Part shown: piece after piece, positions 1 through 8,625 of the stretch
How positions within the stretch are numbered: the stretch's first letter is position 1
Layout: the number at the start of each line of letters is the position of its first letter
Assembly (NCBI GenBank): GCA_964531735.1
Contig: CAZHGD010000073.1
Location: forward strand, 1 to 33,145
DNA from: CAZHGD01 sp964531735
GTDB lineage: Bacteria > Armatimonadota > UBA10988
Length of the DNA: 33,145 nt
Direction: 5' to 3'
The notes under the pieces: generated by a model
What the model was told of the DNA's origin: nothing
Seen by the model: the letters and a program-made list of their open reading frames with translations, nothing else
The model's database searches: none
Translations under genes and position numbers: made by a program

Positions 1-143
1 GGCCCCGGCACCGTGCCGGCCGGCTGCGGCGCCGGTTCGGGTCCGGCCGGTGGCGGCTCCGGCGCGCAACTCGCGAGCAGCGCCGCGCAGACAGCCACGG
101 CGAGCCAAGCCGCTCTCTCGGGCCGGACGGCGGGGGCATGCAT
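1..143 (-). CDS. Lipoprotein, N-terminal fragment (runs off left edge)
   Basis: The minus strand opens at ATG 143, which follows a strong ribosome binding site (GGAGGAG, 8-base spacer). The 47 complete codons give a textbook lipoprotein signal: a short basic start with Arg7 and Arg10, a hydrophobic core (WLAVAVCAALLA), and a lipobox LLASC with the lipidated cysteine at residue 26. A Pro/Ala/Glu-rich linker of the kind that tethers a lipoprotein to the membrane follows. The mature domain lies outside the window, so its function cannot be told. A solute-binding lipoprotein is one guess, because the divergent neighbour is a ROK sugar kinase. The gene is easy to miss because it is short and truncated here. 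Confidence 0.8.
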   Translation of the reverse strand, partial: MHAPAVRPERAAWLAVAVCAALLASCAPEPPPAGPEPAPQPAGTVPG

Positions 144-502
144 ACTGAGTTCTCCTCCCCGGACCGGCAACGACACCACCGATCTCCCACCGCCGGTCCC
201 GCCCGGTGGATCCCGGCAGCAATGCTGCCCTTGGGCCGAGGTCGAAGTCAAGGGCGTTGGCAAGGTCGAGTCCAGCCGCTGCCCTGCTGGTCCGGCAGCA
301 GCGCGCCCGGCCCCCGCCCGGCCGGCGGCCCAGGGCAGGCACCGGCTCGTGGCCGGAGGCCGGGCGCTGTGGCCGGCATCGCTGCCCGCACCGTACTCAA
401 GTCAGCCCTGCCGCCGCGCCGCGCGGTACGGCGGTTGACACCCCACCGACCCTTGACTATAGTGGCCGTTCCACCGCCTCGGAAGATCAGGCAAGGATAG
501 GC
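144..502. other. Divergent intergenic region with promoter and two small inverted repeats
   Basis: This 359-base gap separates the lipoprotein gene (minus) from the ROK kinase gene (plus). Apart from the ROK promoter it holds two short inverted repeats that could be operators: GGCAGC-AAT-GCTGCC at 215-229, and CCGCCG...CGGCGG at 411-434, ending directly at the -35 box. Both may be chance in DNA this GC-rich. I see no convincing gene or RNA in the rest. Open frames run through it on both strands but lack ribosome binding sites. Confidence 0.45.
435..463 (+). promoter_or_regulatory. Sigma70-type promoter of the ROK kinase gene
   Basis: A perfect -35 box TTGACA (435-440) is followed by exactly 17 bases and the -10 box TATAGT (458-463). 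The predicted transcript start is about 33 bases before ATG 503. This is one of the best consensus matches in the window. Confidence 0.85.
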
Positions 503-1522
503 ATGGCGATGTTGCAGAAGACTGTGGACCCGGCTGGTCGGCTGGTGGCCGGGCTCGATATTGGCGGCACCTTCATCAAAGTCGGGCTGCTCGACCGCGA
601 GGGCACGACGCAGGCCCGTAGTCAGGTGCAGTCCGACGCGCACCTGGGCTGGGACGCGTTCGTGGGCCGCATTGGCGATGCCCTGGCCGGGGCGCTGGAG
701 TCCATCGGGGCCGCGCCGACGGTGTTGGCCGGCATTGGTGTCGGCTACCCAGGCACAGTCTATCCGAACACCGGACAGGTGAGCGGCAGCCCGAACATCC
801 CGGGCAGCCAGAACAGCAACCTGATCACGCCGCTGGCCGAGCGGTTCGACCGGGCGGTCCTGCCGATCAACGACGCCTCCGCGGCGGCGCTGGGCGAGTG
901 CCGGTTCGGGCGCGGCGCCGAGTACCAGGCGCGGTCGATGGGCCTGTTCACGCTGGGCACCGGGGTGGGCGGCGGCGTGGTGATCAACGGCGAGGTGCTC
1001 TACGGCGACCACCACCAGGGCGCCGAACTCGGACACATGATCGTCGATCCCAACGGCCCGCAGTGCGGCTGCGGCAACTTCGGCTGCCTCGAAGCCTTCT
1101 GTGGGACGGCGGGCATCCTGCGCTGTGCCTGGAGCAAACTCCAGACCGGGCGGCCCAGCCTGCTCTGGGACTACATCAAAGCGTTCGACGATCCGGAATT
1201 GACGCCCAAGATGATCAGCCACGCCGCCGACGCCGGCGACGCCGTGGCGCTCGAAGTGTGGAGCGACATCGGCTTCTACCTGGGGCTGGGCTGCGTCACC
1301 ATCATCAACTTCATCGATCCCGACCTGATTGTGCTGGGCGGGCAGATCGCCAAGGCCGGAGCGCCGTTGTTCGACGCCATCCGGCGGACGGTGCGGGCGC
1401 GTCAGCGGCTCAATCCGTGGCCGGTCGACCGCATCGTCGAGGCCAAGCTCGGCGAGGATGCCGGCATCGTGGGCAGTGCCGCCGTCGTGCTGTCGGCGCT
1501 CGACCGTGGCGCCGGTGGCTAG
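503..1522 (+). CDS. ROK family sugar kinase (glucokinase-like)
   Basis: This 339-residue protein should phosphorylate a hexose or amino sugar with ATP in the cytoplasm. The phosphate-binding loop LDIGGTFIKVGLLD lies at residues 18-31. The second conserved stretch GIGVGYPG is at 77-84, and the catalytic ND pair (N123-D124) sits in INDASAAALGE. The ROK signature runs from about 150 to 200: GTGVGGG, then E175 and H178 (sugar and zinc binding), and the zinc cysteines C188, C190 and C195 in CGCGNFGCLE. All key residues are present and the length is normal. I chose ATG 503 because it follows AAGGAT and lies just downstream of the promoter; the open frame extends further upstream without ROK sequence. 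It is probably co-transcribed with the cupin gene 30 bases downstream. The exact substrate cannot be read from sequence. Confidence 0.93.
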   Translation: MAMLQKTVDPAGRLVAGLDIGGTFIKVGLLDREGTTQARSQVQSDAHLGWDAFVGRIGDALAGALESIGAAPTVLAGIGVGYPGTVYPNTGQVSGSPNIPGSQNSNLITPLAERFDRAVLPINDASAAALGECRFGRGAEYQARSMGLFTLGTGVGGGVVINGEVLYGDHHQGAELGHMIVDPNGPQCGCGNFGCLEAFCGTAGILRCAWSKLQTGRPSLLWDYIKAFDDPELTPKMISHAADAGDAVALEVWSDIGFYLGLGCVTIINFIDPDLIVLGGQIAKAGAPLFDAIRRTVRARQRLNPWPVDRIVEAKLGEDAGIVGSAAVVLSALDRGAGG

Positions 1523-1552
1523 CGCTCGACGGCCAAGCGAGGGCAGATCCGC

Positions 1553-2617
1553 GTGAGCGACCACGGCCCACCGCCGACAGACCCCGCCGGAGCGGCCCGA
1601 CCGCGGCGCGAGCCGCTGATCGTGCCGCCGGGCGCGGGGCGGTCGTGGCGGGTCCTGGGTTGCCTGGTCACGGCCAAGGTGGACGGCGCGGCCAGCGACG
1701 GACGGCTCCTGGTGACCGAGATCGCCGCGCCGGCCAACACCGGGCTGCCGCTGTGCCGCATGGACCCGGATCTGATGATGTACGGCCTGGCTGGCACCAC
1801 GACGGTCACCGGATTGGCCGACGGCCGTTTGGTGACCACGCTGAGCCGCCCGGGCGCGGTCACCTGGTTCCCGCCGCGAACCCCCAGTGCGCGCTGGAAC
1901 CACGGCCCCGAGCCGCTGCGACTGCTCGAGTTCAGCCTGCCCGCCGGGCAGGAGCGGTTCTACGAGGAGTTCGGCACGCCGGTCGCCGGCGACGAGGTGT
2001 CGGTGCTCCTCTCGGCCGACAGTAGCCTGGCGCGGATGCTGCAGGCCTTGCCGCGGCACGGCGTGCAACTGGTGGATCCGGACCGGCCGAGCCCGGAGGC
2101 ACTGGCCGCGGCCCCGCCGGTTCACTGCCCGGCGGCCACGGGCGAGTGCTACTGGCTGGCGTCGGCGCTGGTGCGCGTGCGGCTGGATGCCGGCCAGACG
2201 GCCCTGCGGGCGGTGCTCTGCGAGGTCACGCAGTATGCCGGGTTGCCGACGGCGCTGCACCAGCACCCGTGTGAGCAGGTGCTGTACCTGACCGGCGGGT
2301 CGGCCGTGCTGGTGACGGCGCGCGGCGGACGCCTGTCAGCGGCGCCACTGGCCGTCGGCTACACGGTGTACGTGCCGCCGCGCGTGCCCCATGCGGTGGC
2401 CGTGACCGGCCAGGCGCCGTGCGAGTACGTCGTGTTCGCGCCCGATCCGGCGCTGGGCGCGATCGTCCGCGAGGTGGGTGTTCAGGTCAAGGCGCCCGAG
2501 CTGCTGCGTGAGCACCAGCCTGGGCCGCCGAGCGAGGCGGCGCTGGCCGGGCTGGCCGCGGCCGCGCGGCGCCTCGGGCACCAACTGATCCGCGTGCTGC
2601 GGCCCGACGAGCTCTGA
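1553..2617 (+). CDS. Bicupin domain protein
   Basis: The 354-residue protein starts at GTG 1553 behind a GAGGG site and is likely in one operon with the ROK kinase. It has two cupin-like halves. The C-terminal cupin (about 205-300) keeps metal-binding features: H236-x-H238 with E241 in motif 1, and H280 in VPPRVPHAV as motif 2. The N-terminal half (about 30-130) shows cupin-like strand and glycine spacing (GLAGTTTVTGL, PGAVTWFPP) but no HxH pair, so it probably binds no metal. Such proteins may be dioxygenases, isomerases or ligand sensors. Beside a sugar kinase, a sugar-related role is plausible but unproven. A short helical tail (about 325-350) closes the protein. No specific enzyme can be named. 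Confidence 0.8.
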   Translation: MSDHGPPPTDPAGAARPRREPLIVPPGAGRSWRVLGCLVTAKVDGAASDGRLLVTEIAAPANTGLPLCRMDPDLMMYGLAGTTTVTGLADGRLVTTLSRPGAVTWFPPRTPSARWNHGPEPLRLLEFSLPAGQERFYEEFGTPVAGDEVSVLLSADSSLARMLQALPRHGVQLVDPDRPSPEALAAAPPVHCPAATGECYWLASALVRVRLDAGQTALRAVLCEVTQYAGLPTALHQHPCEQVLYLTGGSAVLVTARGGRLSAAPLAVGYTVYVPPRVPHAVAVTGQAPCEYVVFAPDPALGAIVREVGVQVKAPELLREHQPGPPSEAALAGLAAAARRLGHQLIRVLRPDEL

Positions 2618-2650
2618 GGGGTCGCGGCGCGCCGCCGAGTGGATCGGGCG

Positions 2651-2656
2651 TATAAT
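2651..2656 (+). promoter_or_regulatory. Candidate -10 box upstream of mfd
   Basis: A perfect TATAAT lies 69 bases before the mfd start, in the 108-base gap after the cupin gene. No recognisable -35 box sits 16-18 bases upstream, so it is weaker evidence than the other promoters here; it may need an activator. Confidence 0.5.
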
Positions 2657-2725
2657 GCACCGCGACAACCGTGGGTCCTGGCCGTGGCGCTCGGCGCGAC
2701 GGCCGGCTGAGGTTTGGGAGGCACC

Positions 2726-5700
2726 ATGCGGGCGTTGACCGCGAAGCTCGAGGAAATGGCCGGGTTCGGCAGCCTGTGTGACGGGCTGGCCGCGCAGCCG
2801 GTGCAGCGGGCCGTCGGCTTGGCCGGCGCCACGCGCTCGGTCCTGGCGGCCTCGCTGTTCCGCCGGCTGCACCAGACGGTGCTGGTGGTCACGGCATCGA
2901 CGCGCCAGGCGGAGGCCTGGTACGACGACTTGCACGCCTTACTGAGTGATCCCGACGATCCGCTGAACCTGCCGCTGCGCCTGTTCCCTTCGCTGCCGAC
3001 GCTGCTCTACGGCGATGTGGTGGCCGATCGCCAGCTCGTCGGGCAGCGGCTGGATGCGCTCGAAGCGCTGCTCCGCGGCGAGCCGACGGTGGTGGTGGCG
3101 CCGCTCAGTGCGCTGTTGCACCGCTCCATCCCGCCGTCGGCCATGGCCGGCAGCGACCTGGCCATCCAGGTCGGTGACACCATCGCGCCGGAGGCGCTGC
3201 TGGAGCGGCTCGAAGAGCTCGGCTACGCCCAGCACGAACCGGTGCTGATGCCGGGTCAGTGCGCGCAGCGGGGCGGCATTGTCGACGTCTACCCGCTCAC
3301 CGCGCCGCAGCCCCTGCGGGTCGAGTTCTGGGGCGACGAGATCGAGTCGATCCGCTTCTTCGACGTCAACTCGCAGCGGTCCACACTGCCGCAGGACCGC
3401 TTTGTGGTCACGGTCTCGCGCGAGAGCGTGCAGACGCGGGCATGGGACGCCAAGGTGGTCACCGAGATCGCCTTTGCCGTGGAGCACCAGGTGTCGCAAC
3501 TGGCGGCGGCCGGTCGCCGGCTGGAGGCGAAGCGGCTGCGAGCCAAGGTGGCCGCCGACCTGAAGCGGATTGAGGCCGACGAGGCCTTCGACGGCAGCGA
3601 CCATTACCTGCCCTACCTGTACGAGGAGGTGGCCACGCTCTGCGACTACCTGCCGCCGCAGGCAGTGGTGCTGGTCGACGAGCCGGCGGCGGTGGCGGCG
3701 CGGGCTGCCGAACTGGCCGCCGAGGTGGACGAGGTCTACCGCGGCAAACTCGCCACCGGCGCCGTGTTGGCGCTGCCGGCGCCCCTCTACGTGCGGCATG
3801 AGCCCGACCGGCCGCTCTGGCACCAGCACCGCTCGATTGTGCTGACCGCCCAGGACGGCCGCTGCGTCGGTGCGCCGAACGAGGTCAGCGCCACCTTCCA
3901 GACCACCGCCGTGGCCGACTTCGGTGGCGAACTCGACCGTGCGGTCGGGGCCATCGACGCGTGGCGAGCCGCCGGCAACAGCCTGCTGGTGACCACCCAC
4001 CAGGTGGGCCGCCTGCGGCAGATCCTGTCGAGCCGTGGGGTGGCCGGCGTCGAGCCCGAGGCCCTGGACCAGGTACCGCGGCCCGGTCGCTTGCAGGTGG
4101 TCGATCAGCGCCTGTCGGCCGGGTTTGCCGTGCCCGAGCTGAAGCTGGTCGTGCTGACCGACCACGAGCTGTTCGGCTGGCACCGCCACCGCACGCGCGC
4201 CACACGCGCCGTGGCGCGGCGCGGCAGCACCGCGCTGGCCAGTTTGAGCGAGCTGTCGCCCGGCGACACCGTCGTCCATGTCCAGCATGGCATTGCCGTC
4301 TACCGCGGCATGGTCACGCGCACCATCGGCGATGTCACCAAGGACTACCTGCAGCTCGACTACGCCGGCACCGACCGACTGTACGTGCCGGTCACCGAAC
4401 TCGATCGCGTGCAGCGCTACCTGGGTCCCGACGGCGTGGAGCCGACCATCAACGGCCTTGGTGACGGCCGTTGGCGGCGCACCACGCAGAAGGCGCGCAA
4501 GAAGGCCGAAGCCGTGGCGCGCGACCTGCTGGAGCTCTACGCGCGGCGCTCGCAAGCGCAGGGCCACCAGTTCGCCGCCGATACCAAAGTGCAGCACGAT
4601 ATGGAGGCCGCCTTCATCTACGAAGAGACCGGCGACCAGATCAAGGCCATCGACGAGATCAAGCACGACATGGAGCGTCAGGCGGCCATGGATCGCCTGC
4701 TCGTCGGCGATGTCGGTTTCGGCAAGACCGAGGTCGCGGTGCGGGCCGCGTTCAAGGCGGTGCAGGACGGCTGCCAAGTGGCGGTGTTGGTGCCGACCAC
4801 CGTACTGGCGCAGCAGCACCACAGCACTTTTGTGGAGCGGCTGTCGGCGTTCGGCTGCGCGGTGGAAGCGCTGAGCCGGTTCCGCACGCGGCGCGAGCAA
4901 CTCGACGTCATCGACCGGCTGCGGACCGGCGATGTCCAGGTGGTCGTCGGCACCCACCGGCTGCTCAGCGAGGACATCAAGTTCCTGCGTCTCGGCCTGC
5001 TGGTCATCGACGAGGAGCATCGCTTCGGCGTGCGGCACAAAGACGCCATCAAGCGGCTCAAGCTCGACGTCGATGTGCTGAGCATGTCGGCCACGCCAAT
5101 CCCCCGAACGCTCAACAGCGCGCTGATCGGTGTGCGTGACCTGAGCCTGCTACAGGAGCCGCCGCAAGGCCGGCTGCCGGTGGCCACCACGCTCGCCGAG
5201 CGCACCGAGGAGGTGGTCCGCGAGGCCATCCTGCGCGAACTGGACCGCGACGGGCAGGTCTATCTGCTACACAACCGGGTGCGCACCATCGAGCGCGTGG
5301 CGACGCACCTGGAACGGATCGTGCCGCACGCCAAGGTCGGCATCGCGCACGGCCAGATGGCCGAAGACGAACTCGAGGAGGTCATGGTCGACATGTACGC
5401 CGGGCGCTACGACGTGCTGGTGTGCACGACCATCATCGAGAGCGGCCTGGATATCCCGAACGCCAACACCATACTGATCGACGACTGCGATCAGTTCGGC
5501 CTGGCGCAGCTCTACCAGCTCATTGGCCGCGTCGGCCGTCGTGAGCGGCAGGCGTATGCCTATCTGCTGCACCGCAAGCACAAGGAGCTGACCGACGAGG
5601 CGACGCGGCGGCTCCAGGCCATCCAGGAGCTGTGCGAGCTGGGCTCGGGCTTCGAGATTGCCCTGCGTGACCTGGAGATCCGTGGTGCGGGCAACCTGCT

Positions 5701-6367
5701 CGGCGTGCAGCAGAGCGGGTTCATCGAGGAAGTCGGTTTCGAGCTGTACACGCAGATGCTCAACGAATCGCTGCGGACACTGATGGGTGAAGGTCCGGAG
5801 CAGCCGTTGCAGTTGGTCAGCGAGCTCGCCTTGCCGGTGCAGGCGCACCTGCCGCCGAGCTATGTCCGCGATGAGAAGCAGCGCATCGACATCTACCGCC
5901 GACTGTCGCTGGCGCGTGACGAGGGTGGGGTGGACGACCTCGAGAACGAGGTGCGCGACCGTTACGGTCGGCCGCCCGCCGCCGCGGCGAACCTGTTCCG
6001 CCTGTTGCGCCTGCGCATGGCCTGTGACCGCGCCGGTGTCGGCGCGCTGAAGGTCGTCGCCGGTGGCCAGCAACTGCTGGTGGACTTCGCTGAAGGTCAG
6101 CACCTGGACACCAAAGAGCTGCGCATCTTCGCCCGCGGTCTGCAACGCGAGGCCAAGCGCGGCGGCTCGCCGCGGTTGCAGTTGGCCACCGCCGGCCTGA
6201 CCGCGGATCTGCGCGAGCCACGACCGTGGGAGGTCGTCGACGCCGCCGAAGCGCTCCTGCGCATGGTCATCGCCGCGCGCGCCGAGGTCGGCGCGGCTGG
6301 CCCGGTGGCGCCGGAGAAGCCCAAGAGCACGCCCCGCGCGCCGAAGTCGCCGTTCCGCCCGCGCTGA
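2726..6367 (+). CDS. mfd: Transcription-repair coupling factor Mfd
   Basis: Mfd is a cytoplasmic ATP-driven translocase that removes RNA polymerase stalled at DNA damage and recruits UvrA. The 1213-residue protein has the full family layout. The UvrB-like N-terminal module includes the GGIVDVYP and VEFWGDEIESI segment (about 179-205). A CarD-like RNA-polymerase-interaction domain starts near 510 (GDTVVHVQHGIAVYRG). Helicase motifs follow: Walker A GDVGFGKTE (661-669), DEEH (762-765), SATPIPRTL, and IIESGLDIPN with QLIGRVGR near 905-940. The C-terminal TRCF domain (about 1030-1110) is present, then a basic Pro/Lys tail. I chose ATG 2726 with GGGAGG four bases upstream; an in-frame TTG at 2714 is the alternative. 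Length is slightly above that of E. coli Mfd. It is followed by ftsY, which has its own promoter. Confidence 0.97.
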   Translation: MRALTAKLEEMAGFGSLCDGLAAQPVQRAVGLAGATRSVLAASLFRRLHQTVLVVTASTRQAEAWYDDLHALLSDPDDPLNLPLRLFPSLPTLLYGDVVADRQLVGQRLDALEALLRGEPTVVVAPLSALLHRSIPPSAMAGSDLAIQVGDTIAPEALLERLEELGYAQHEPVLMPGQCAQRGGIVDVYPLTAPQPLRVEFWGDEIESIRFFDVNSQRSTLPQDRFVVTVSRESVQTRAWDAKVVTEIAFAVEHQVSQLAAAGRRLEAKRLRAKVAADLKRIEADEAFDGSDHYLPYLYEEVATLCDYLPPQAVVLVDEPAAVAARAAELAAEVDEVYRGKLATGAVLALPAPLYVRHEPDRPLWHQHRSIVLTAQDGRCVGAPNEVSATFQTTAVADFGGELDRAVGAIDAWRAAGNSLLVTTHQVGRLRQILSSRGVAGVEPEALDQVPRPGRLQVVDQRLSAGFAVPELKLVVLTDHELFGWHRHRTRATRAVARRGSTALASLSELSPGDTVVHVQHGIAVYRGMVTRTIGDVTKDYLQLDYAGTDRLYVPVTELDRVQRYLGPDGVEPTINGLGDGRWRRTTQKARKKAEAVARDLLELYARRSQAQGHQFAADTKVQHDMEAAFIYEETGDQIKAIDEIKHDMERQAAMDRLLVGDVGFGKTEVAVRAAFKAVQDGCQVAVLVPTTVLAQQHHSTFVERLSAFGCAVEALSRFRTRREQLDVIDRLRTGDVQVVVGTHRLLSEDIKFLRLGLLVIDEEHRFGVRHKDAIKRLKLDVDVLSMSATPIPRTLNSALIGVRDLSLLQEPPQGRLPVATTLAERTEEVVREAILRELDRDGQVYLLHNRVRTIERVATHLERIVPHAKVGIAHGQMAEDELEEVMVDMYAGRYDVLVCTTIIESGLDIPNANTILIDDCDQFGLAQLYQLIGRVGRRERQAYAYLLHRKHKELTDEATRRLQAIQELCELGSGFEIALRDLEIRGAGNLLGVQQSGFIEEVGFELYTQMLNESLRTLMGEGPEQPLQLVSELALPVQAHLPPSYVRDEKQRIDIYRRLSLARDEGGVDDLENEVRDRYGRPPAAAANLFRLLRLRMACDRAGVGALKVVAGGQQLLVDFAEGQHLDTKELRIFARGLQREAKRGGSPRLQLATAGLTADLREPRPWEVVDAAEALLRMVIAARAEVGAAGPVAPEKPKSTPRAPKSPFRPR

Positions 6368-6387
6368 GCCCGGTGCCGGTCGCTGCC

Positions 6388-6416
6388 TTGACCAAGGTGG
6401 GTCCGGTCAGTACACT
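6388..6416 (+). promoter_or_regulatory. Sigma70-type promoter of ftsY
   Basis: TTGACC (6388-6393), a 17-base spacer and TACACT (6411-6416) fill the 67-base gap between mfd and ftsY. The start codon of ftsY is 19 bases after the -10 box, with a GGAG site between them. Confidence 0.75.
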
Positions 6417-6434
6417 GCCGCCTGGAGTTCCCCC

Positions 6435-7310
6435 ATGCTGCGCAACTTCTTTCGTCGCGCCAAAGAGATTCTGACGCGCGAACAGGTGCTGGATGACGAC
6501 TTCTTTGACGAACTGGAGGCGGCGCTGATCCAGGCCGACGTGGGTGCCGAGACCTGCGAGAAGCTCGTCGAACAGGTGCGCCGGCAGGCCGAAGAGACGC
6601 ACACCAGCGATCCGGAGGTGGTCCGCGGCTTCCTGCGTGACGCCGTGACCGACATCCTCGAGCAGCATGCCGGGGCGCTGGCGCAGCATGACCCGGCGCC
6701 GACCGTGGTGCTGGTGGTCGGTGTCAACGGCACCGGCAAGACGACCTTCTGCGCCAAGCTGGCCCATCGGCTCAACCGCGACGGGTTCGGTGTGTTGCTG
6801 GGCGCGGGCGACACCTTCCGCGCCGCGGCCATCGAGCAGCTCGAGATCTGGGCTCGGCGGATCAACTGCGACATCGTCCGCCAGCAACCGGGCGGCGACC
6901 CGGCAGCGGTGGTTTTCGATGCTATTCAGGCTGCCCAGTCGCGCAACAAGGACTACGTCATCGTCGACACCGCCGGACGGTTGCACACCAAAGCCAACCT
7001 GATGGAAGAGCTGAAGAAGGTCGGCCGCGTGGTCGAGCGCGCCATCGGCCGGGGGGCCGACGAGGTGCTGCTGGTGCTCGACGCGACCACCGGGCAGAAC
7101 GCGGTCCGCCAGGCCAAGCTGTTTGCGCAGGCCGTGCCGGTGACCGGGCTGGTCGTCGCCAAGACCGACGGCACGGCCAAGGGCGGCGTCATCATCACCG
7201 TCGCCGACGAGCTCGGCGTGCCGATCAAGTTCCTGGGCATCGGCGAACGGCCGGTCGATCTGGTCGACTTCCAGCCGCGCGCCTTCGCGGCCCAGTTGTT
7301 CGAAGAGTAG
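6435..7310 (+). CDS. ftsY: Signal recognition particle receptor FtsY
   Basis: FtsY is the SRP-family GTPase that docks ribosome-nascent chain complexes at the inner membrane with Ffh. This 291-residue form starts with a basic amphipathic stretch (MLRNFFRRAKEIL), a likely membrane-targeting helix. It lacks the long acidic A domain of E. coli FtsY, as in many bacteria. The N domain covers about 1-85. The G domain has the P-loop GVNGTGKTT (96-104), DTFRAAAIEQL (126-136), DTAGR (178-182) and the guanine-specificity loop with KTDGTAKGG (243-251). The C-terminus FLGIGERPVDLVDFQP is typical and separates FtsY from Ffh, as does the absence of an M domain. ATG 6435 has GGAG eight bases upstream. Confidence 0.97.
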   Translation: MLRNFFRRAKEILTREQVLDDDFFDELEAALIQADVGAETCEKLVEQVRRQAEETHTSDPEVVRGFLRDAVTDILEQHAGALAQHDPAPTVVLVVGVNGTGKTTFCAKLAHRLNRDGFGVLLGAGDTFRAAAIEQLEIWARRINCDIVRQQPGGDPAAVVFDAIQAAQSRNKDYVIVDTAGRLHTKANLMEELKKVGRVVERAIGRGADEVLLVLDATTGQNAVRQAKLFAQAVPVTGLVVAKTDGTAKGGVIITVADELGVPIKFLGIGERPVDLVDFQPRAFAAQLFEE

Positions 7311-7339
7311 CCCGGCGCGAACCGGGCCGGAGGCGGCTG

Positions 7340-8491
7340 GTGGCGTCGCGCTGGCGCGAGATCATCCTGGTGTTCGGGCGGCTGGGCCTGCTCGGCTTCG
7401 GCGGCCCGGCGGCGCATATGGCGATGCTCGAGGACGATGTGGTCGAGCGTCGCGGCTGGCTGAGCCGGGAGCGCTTTCTCGACCTGGTCGGCCTGAGCAA
7501 CGTGGTGCCGGGGCCGATCTCAACCCAGATGGTCCTGCACCTCGGGTTTGTCCGCGGCGGCTACCCGGGTCTGTTCCTGGCGGGTTGCTGCTTCATCGGG
7601 CCGGCGGTGTTGCTGACGCTGGCCTTCGCCTGGGCCTACCACCGCTACGGCTCGGTACCGGCGGTGCAGCCCCTGATGATGGGCGTCAAAGCGGCGGCGC
7701 TGGCCGTGATCCTCGGGGCCGTGCAGCGCCTGTCGAAGAGCGCCCTGAAGACTTGGCCAATGCGCGCGCTGGCGGTGGCGGTGCTGCTGGCGTCGGTGGC
7801 CGGTGTCAGCCCGCTCTACACCTTGCTGGGTGGCGGGCTGCTGGGCATGGTCTGGCGGCGTGGGGCGGCCTGGCGCGCTGCGGTGGCCGCGGCGGCGGCC
7901 GCGGGTCCACCGGCCGCGGCGGGTACCGGCGGCGTGTCGTCAGTGCTCACCGGGCTGGCCGCGCCGGCCACCTTGGCCGGGCTGTTCGGCTTCTTCGCCA
8001 AGATCGGCGCGGTGATGTATGGCGGCGGCTACATCCTGATCGCGCTGCTCCAGGGCGAACTGGTGGCTCAGCGGCACTGGCTCACCCAGCAGCAGTTGCT
8101 CGACGCGGTGGCCGTGGGCCAGTTCACGCCCGGTCCGTTCCTGTCCACCGCCACCTTCATCGGCTACCAGGTGCTCGGCCTGCCGGGCGCGGTGGTGGCC
8201 ACCGTCGGCATCTTCCTGCCGTCGTTCGTGTTCGTGTCGCTGCTGACCCCGGTGGTCAGCAGGCTGCGCCGGTCAGTCTGGGCCGCCGCGTTTCTCGATG
8301 CGGTGAATGCCAGCGCCGTGGCGGTGATGGTGGCAGCCACGATCGAGTTGGCGCGCAGCTCGCTGGTCGTCTGGCAGAGCTGGGTGGTGGCGGCGGCGGC
8401 GGCCGTGGCCATTCTGCGCTACCGTCAGCCGGCCGGGTGGGTGATCGTCGTCTCGGGCGTGGCCGGCTGGGTGCTGGCGCGCGGTGGCTGA
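7340..8491 (+). CDS. chrA: Chromate transporter family protein (two-domain ChrA)
   Basis: This 383-residue membrane protein has the two homologous halves of long-chain CHR transporters. The first half carries LGLLGFGGPAAHMAML (15-30) and the VVPGPISTQM motif (55-64). The second half, from about 205, repeats them as GFFAKIGAVMYGGGYIL and GQFTPGPFLSTATFIGYQ. Family members export chromate at the inner membrane, although many environmental homologues have unknown substrates. An Ala/Gly-rich linker (about 170-205) joins the halves. GTG 7340 starts 29 bases after ftsY, behind GGAGG at about 7328-7332, and the gene is probably read from the ftsY promoter. A large frame in another register spans the end of this gene and the next one, but it is not a fusion. 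Confidence 0.88.
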   Translation: MASRWREIILVFGRLGLLGFGGPAAHMAMLEDDVVERRGWLSRERFLDLVGLSNVVPGPISTQMVLHLGFVRGGYPGLFLAGCCFIGPAVLLTLAFAWAYHRYGSVPAVQPLMMGVKAAALAVILGAVQRLSKSALKTWPMRALAVAVLLASVAGVSPLYTLLGGGLLGMVWRRGAAWRAAVAAAAAAGPPAAAGTGGVSSVLTGLAAPATLAGLFGFFAKIGAVMYGGGYILIALLQGELVAQRHWLTQQQLLDAVAVGQFTPGPFLSTATFIGYQVLGLPGAVVATVGIFLPSFVFVSLLTPVVSRLRRSVWAAAFLDAVNASAVAVMVAATIELARSSLVVWQSWVVAAAAAVAILRYRQPAGWVIVVSGVAGWVLARGG

Positions 8492-8571
8492 GGGCCGCGG
8501 CCAGTGCTGCTGCTGGCGGCTGGGCGGCGTGGGGCCGGAGCCCCGTCCTGGTTCGGCAGCGGCCGCCCCCC

Positions 8572-8599
8572 TTGCCGATTGCCGGTCCTCTGGTACACT
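8572..8599 (+). promoter_or_regulatory. Sigma70-type promoter of the MFS gene
   Basis: TTGCCG (8572-8577), a 16-base spacer and TACACT (8594-8599) lie in the 134-base gap after the chrA-like gene. Upstream, GGGGC-CGGA-GCCCC at 8531-8544 is a small hairpin that might slow transcription out of chrA, but it has no T-run. Confidence 0.55.
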
Positions 8600-8625
8600 G
8601 CGGCTCTACACCCAGGACCGATCCG

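Noticed and set aside
248..2266. A 672-codon minus-strand frame opposite ROK and cupin genes
   Set aside because: The plus strand has complete ROK motifs; the minus frame has low complexity and no recognisable feature.
2939..5038. A 699-codon open frame on the minus strand opposite mfd
   Set aside because: It is the shadow of a strongly conserved gene in GC-rich DNA. Its translation is full of His, Arg and Gln and shows no family motif.
8531..8544. A short GC hairpin as terminator of the chrA-like gene
   Set aside because: Only five base pairs in the stem and no T-run; too common by chance in this composition.
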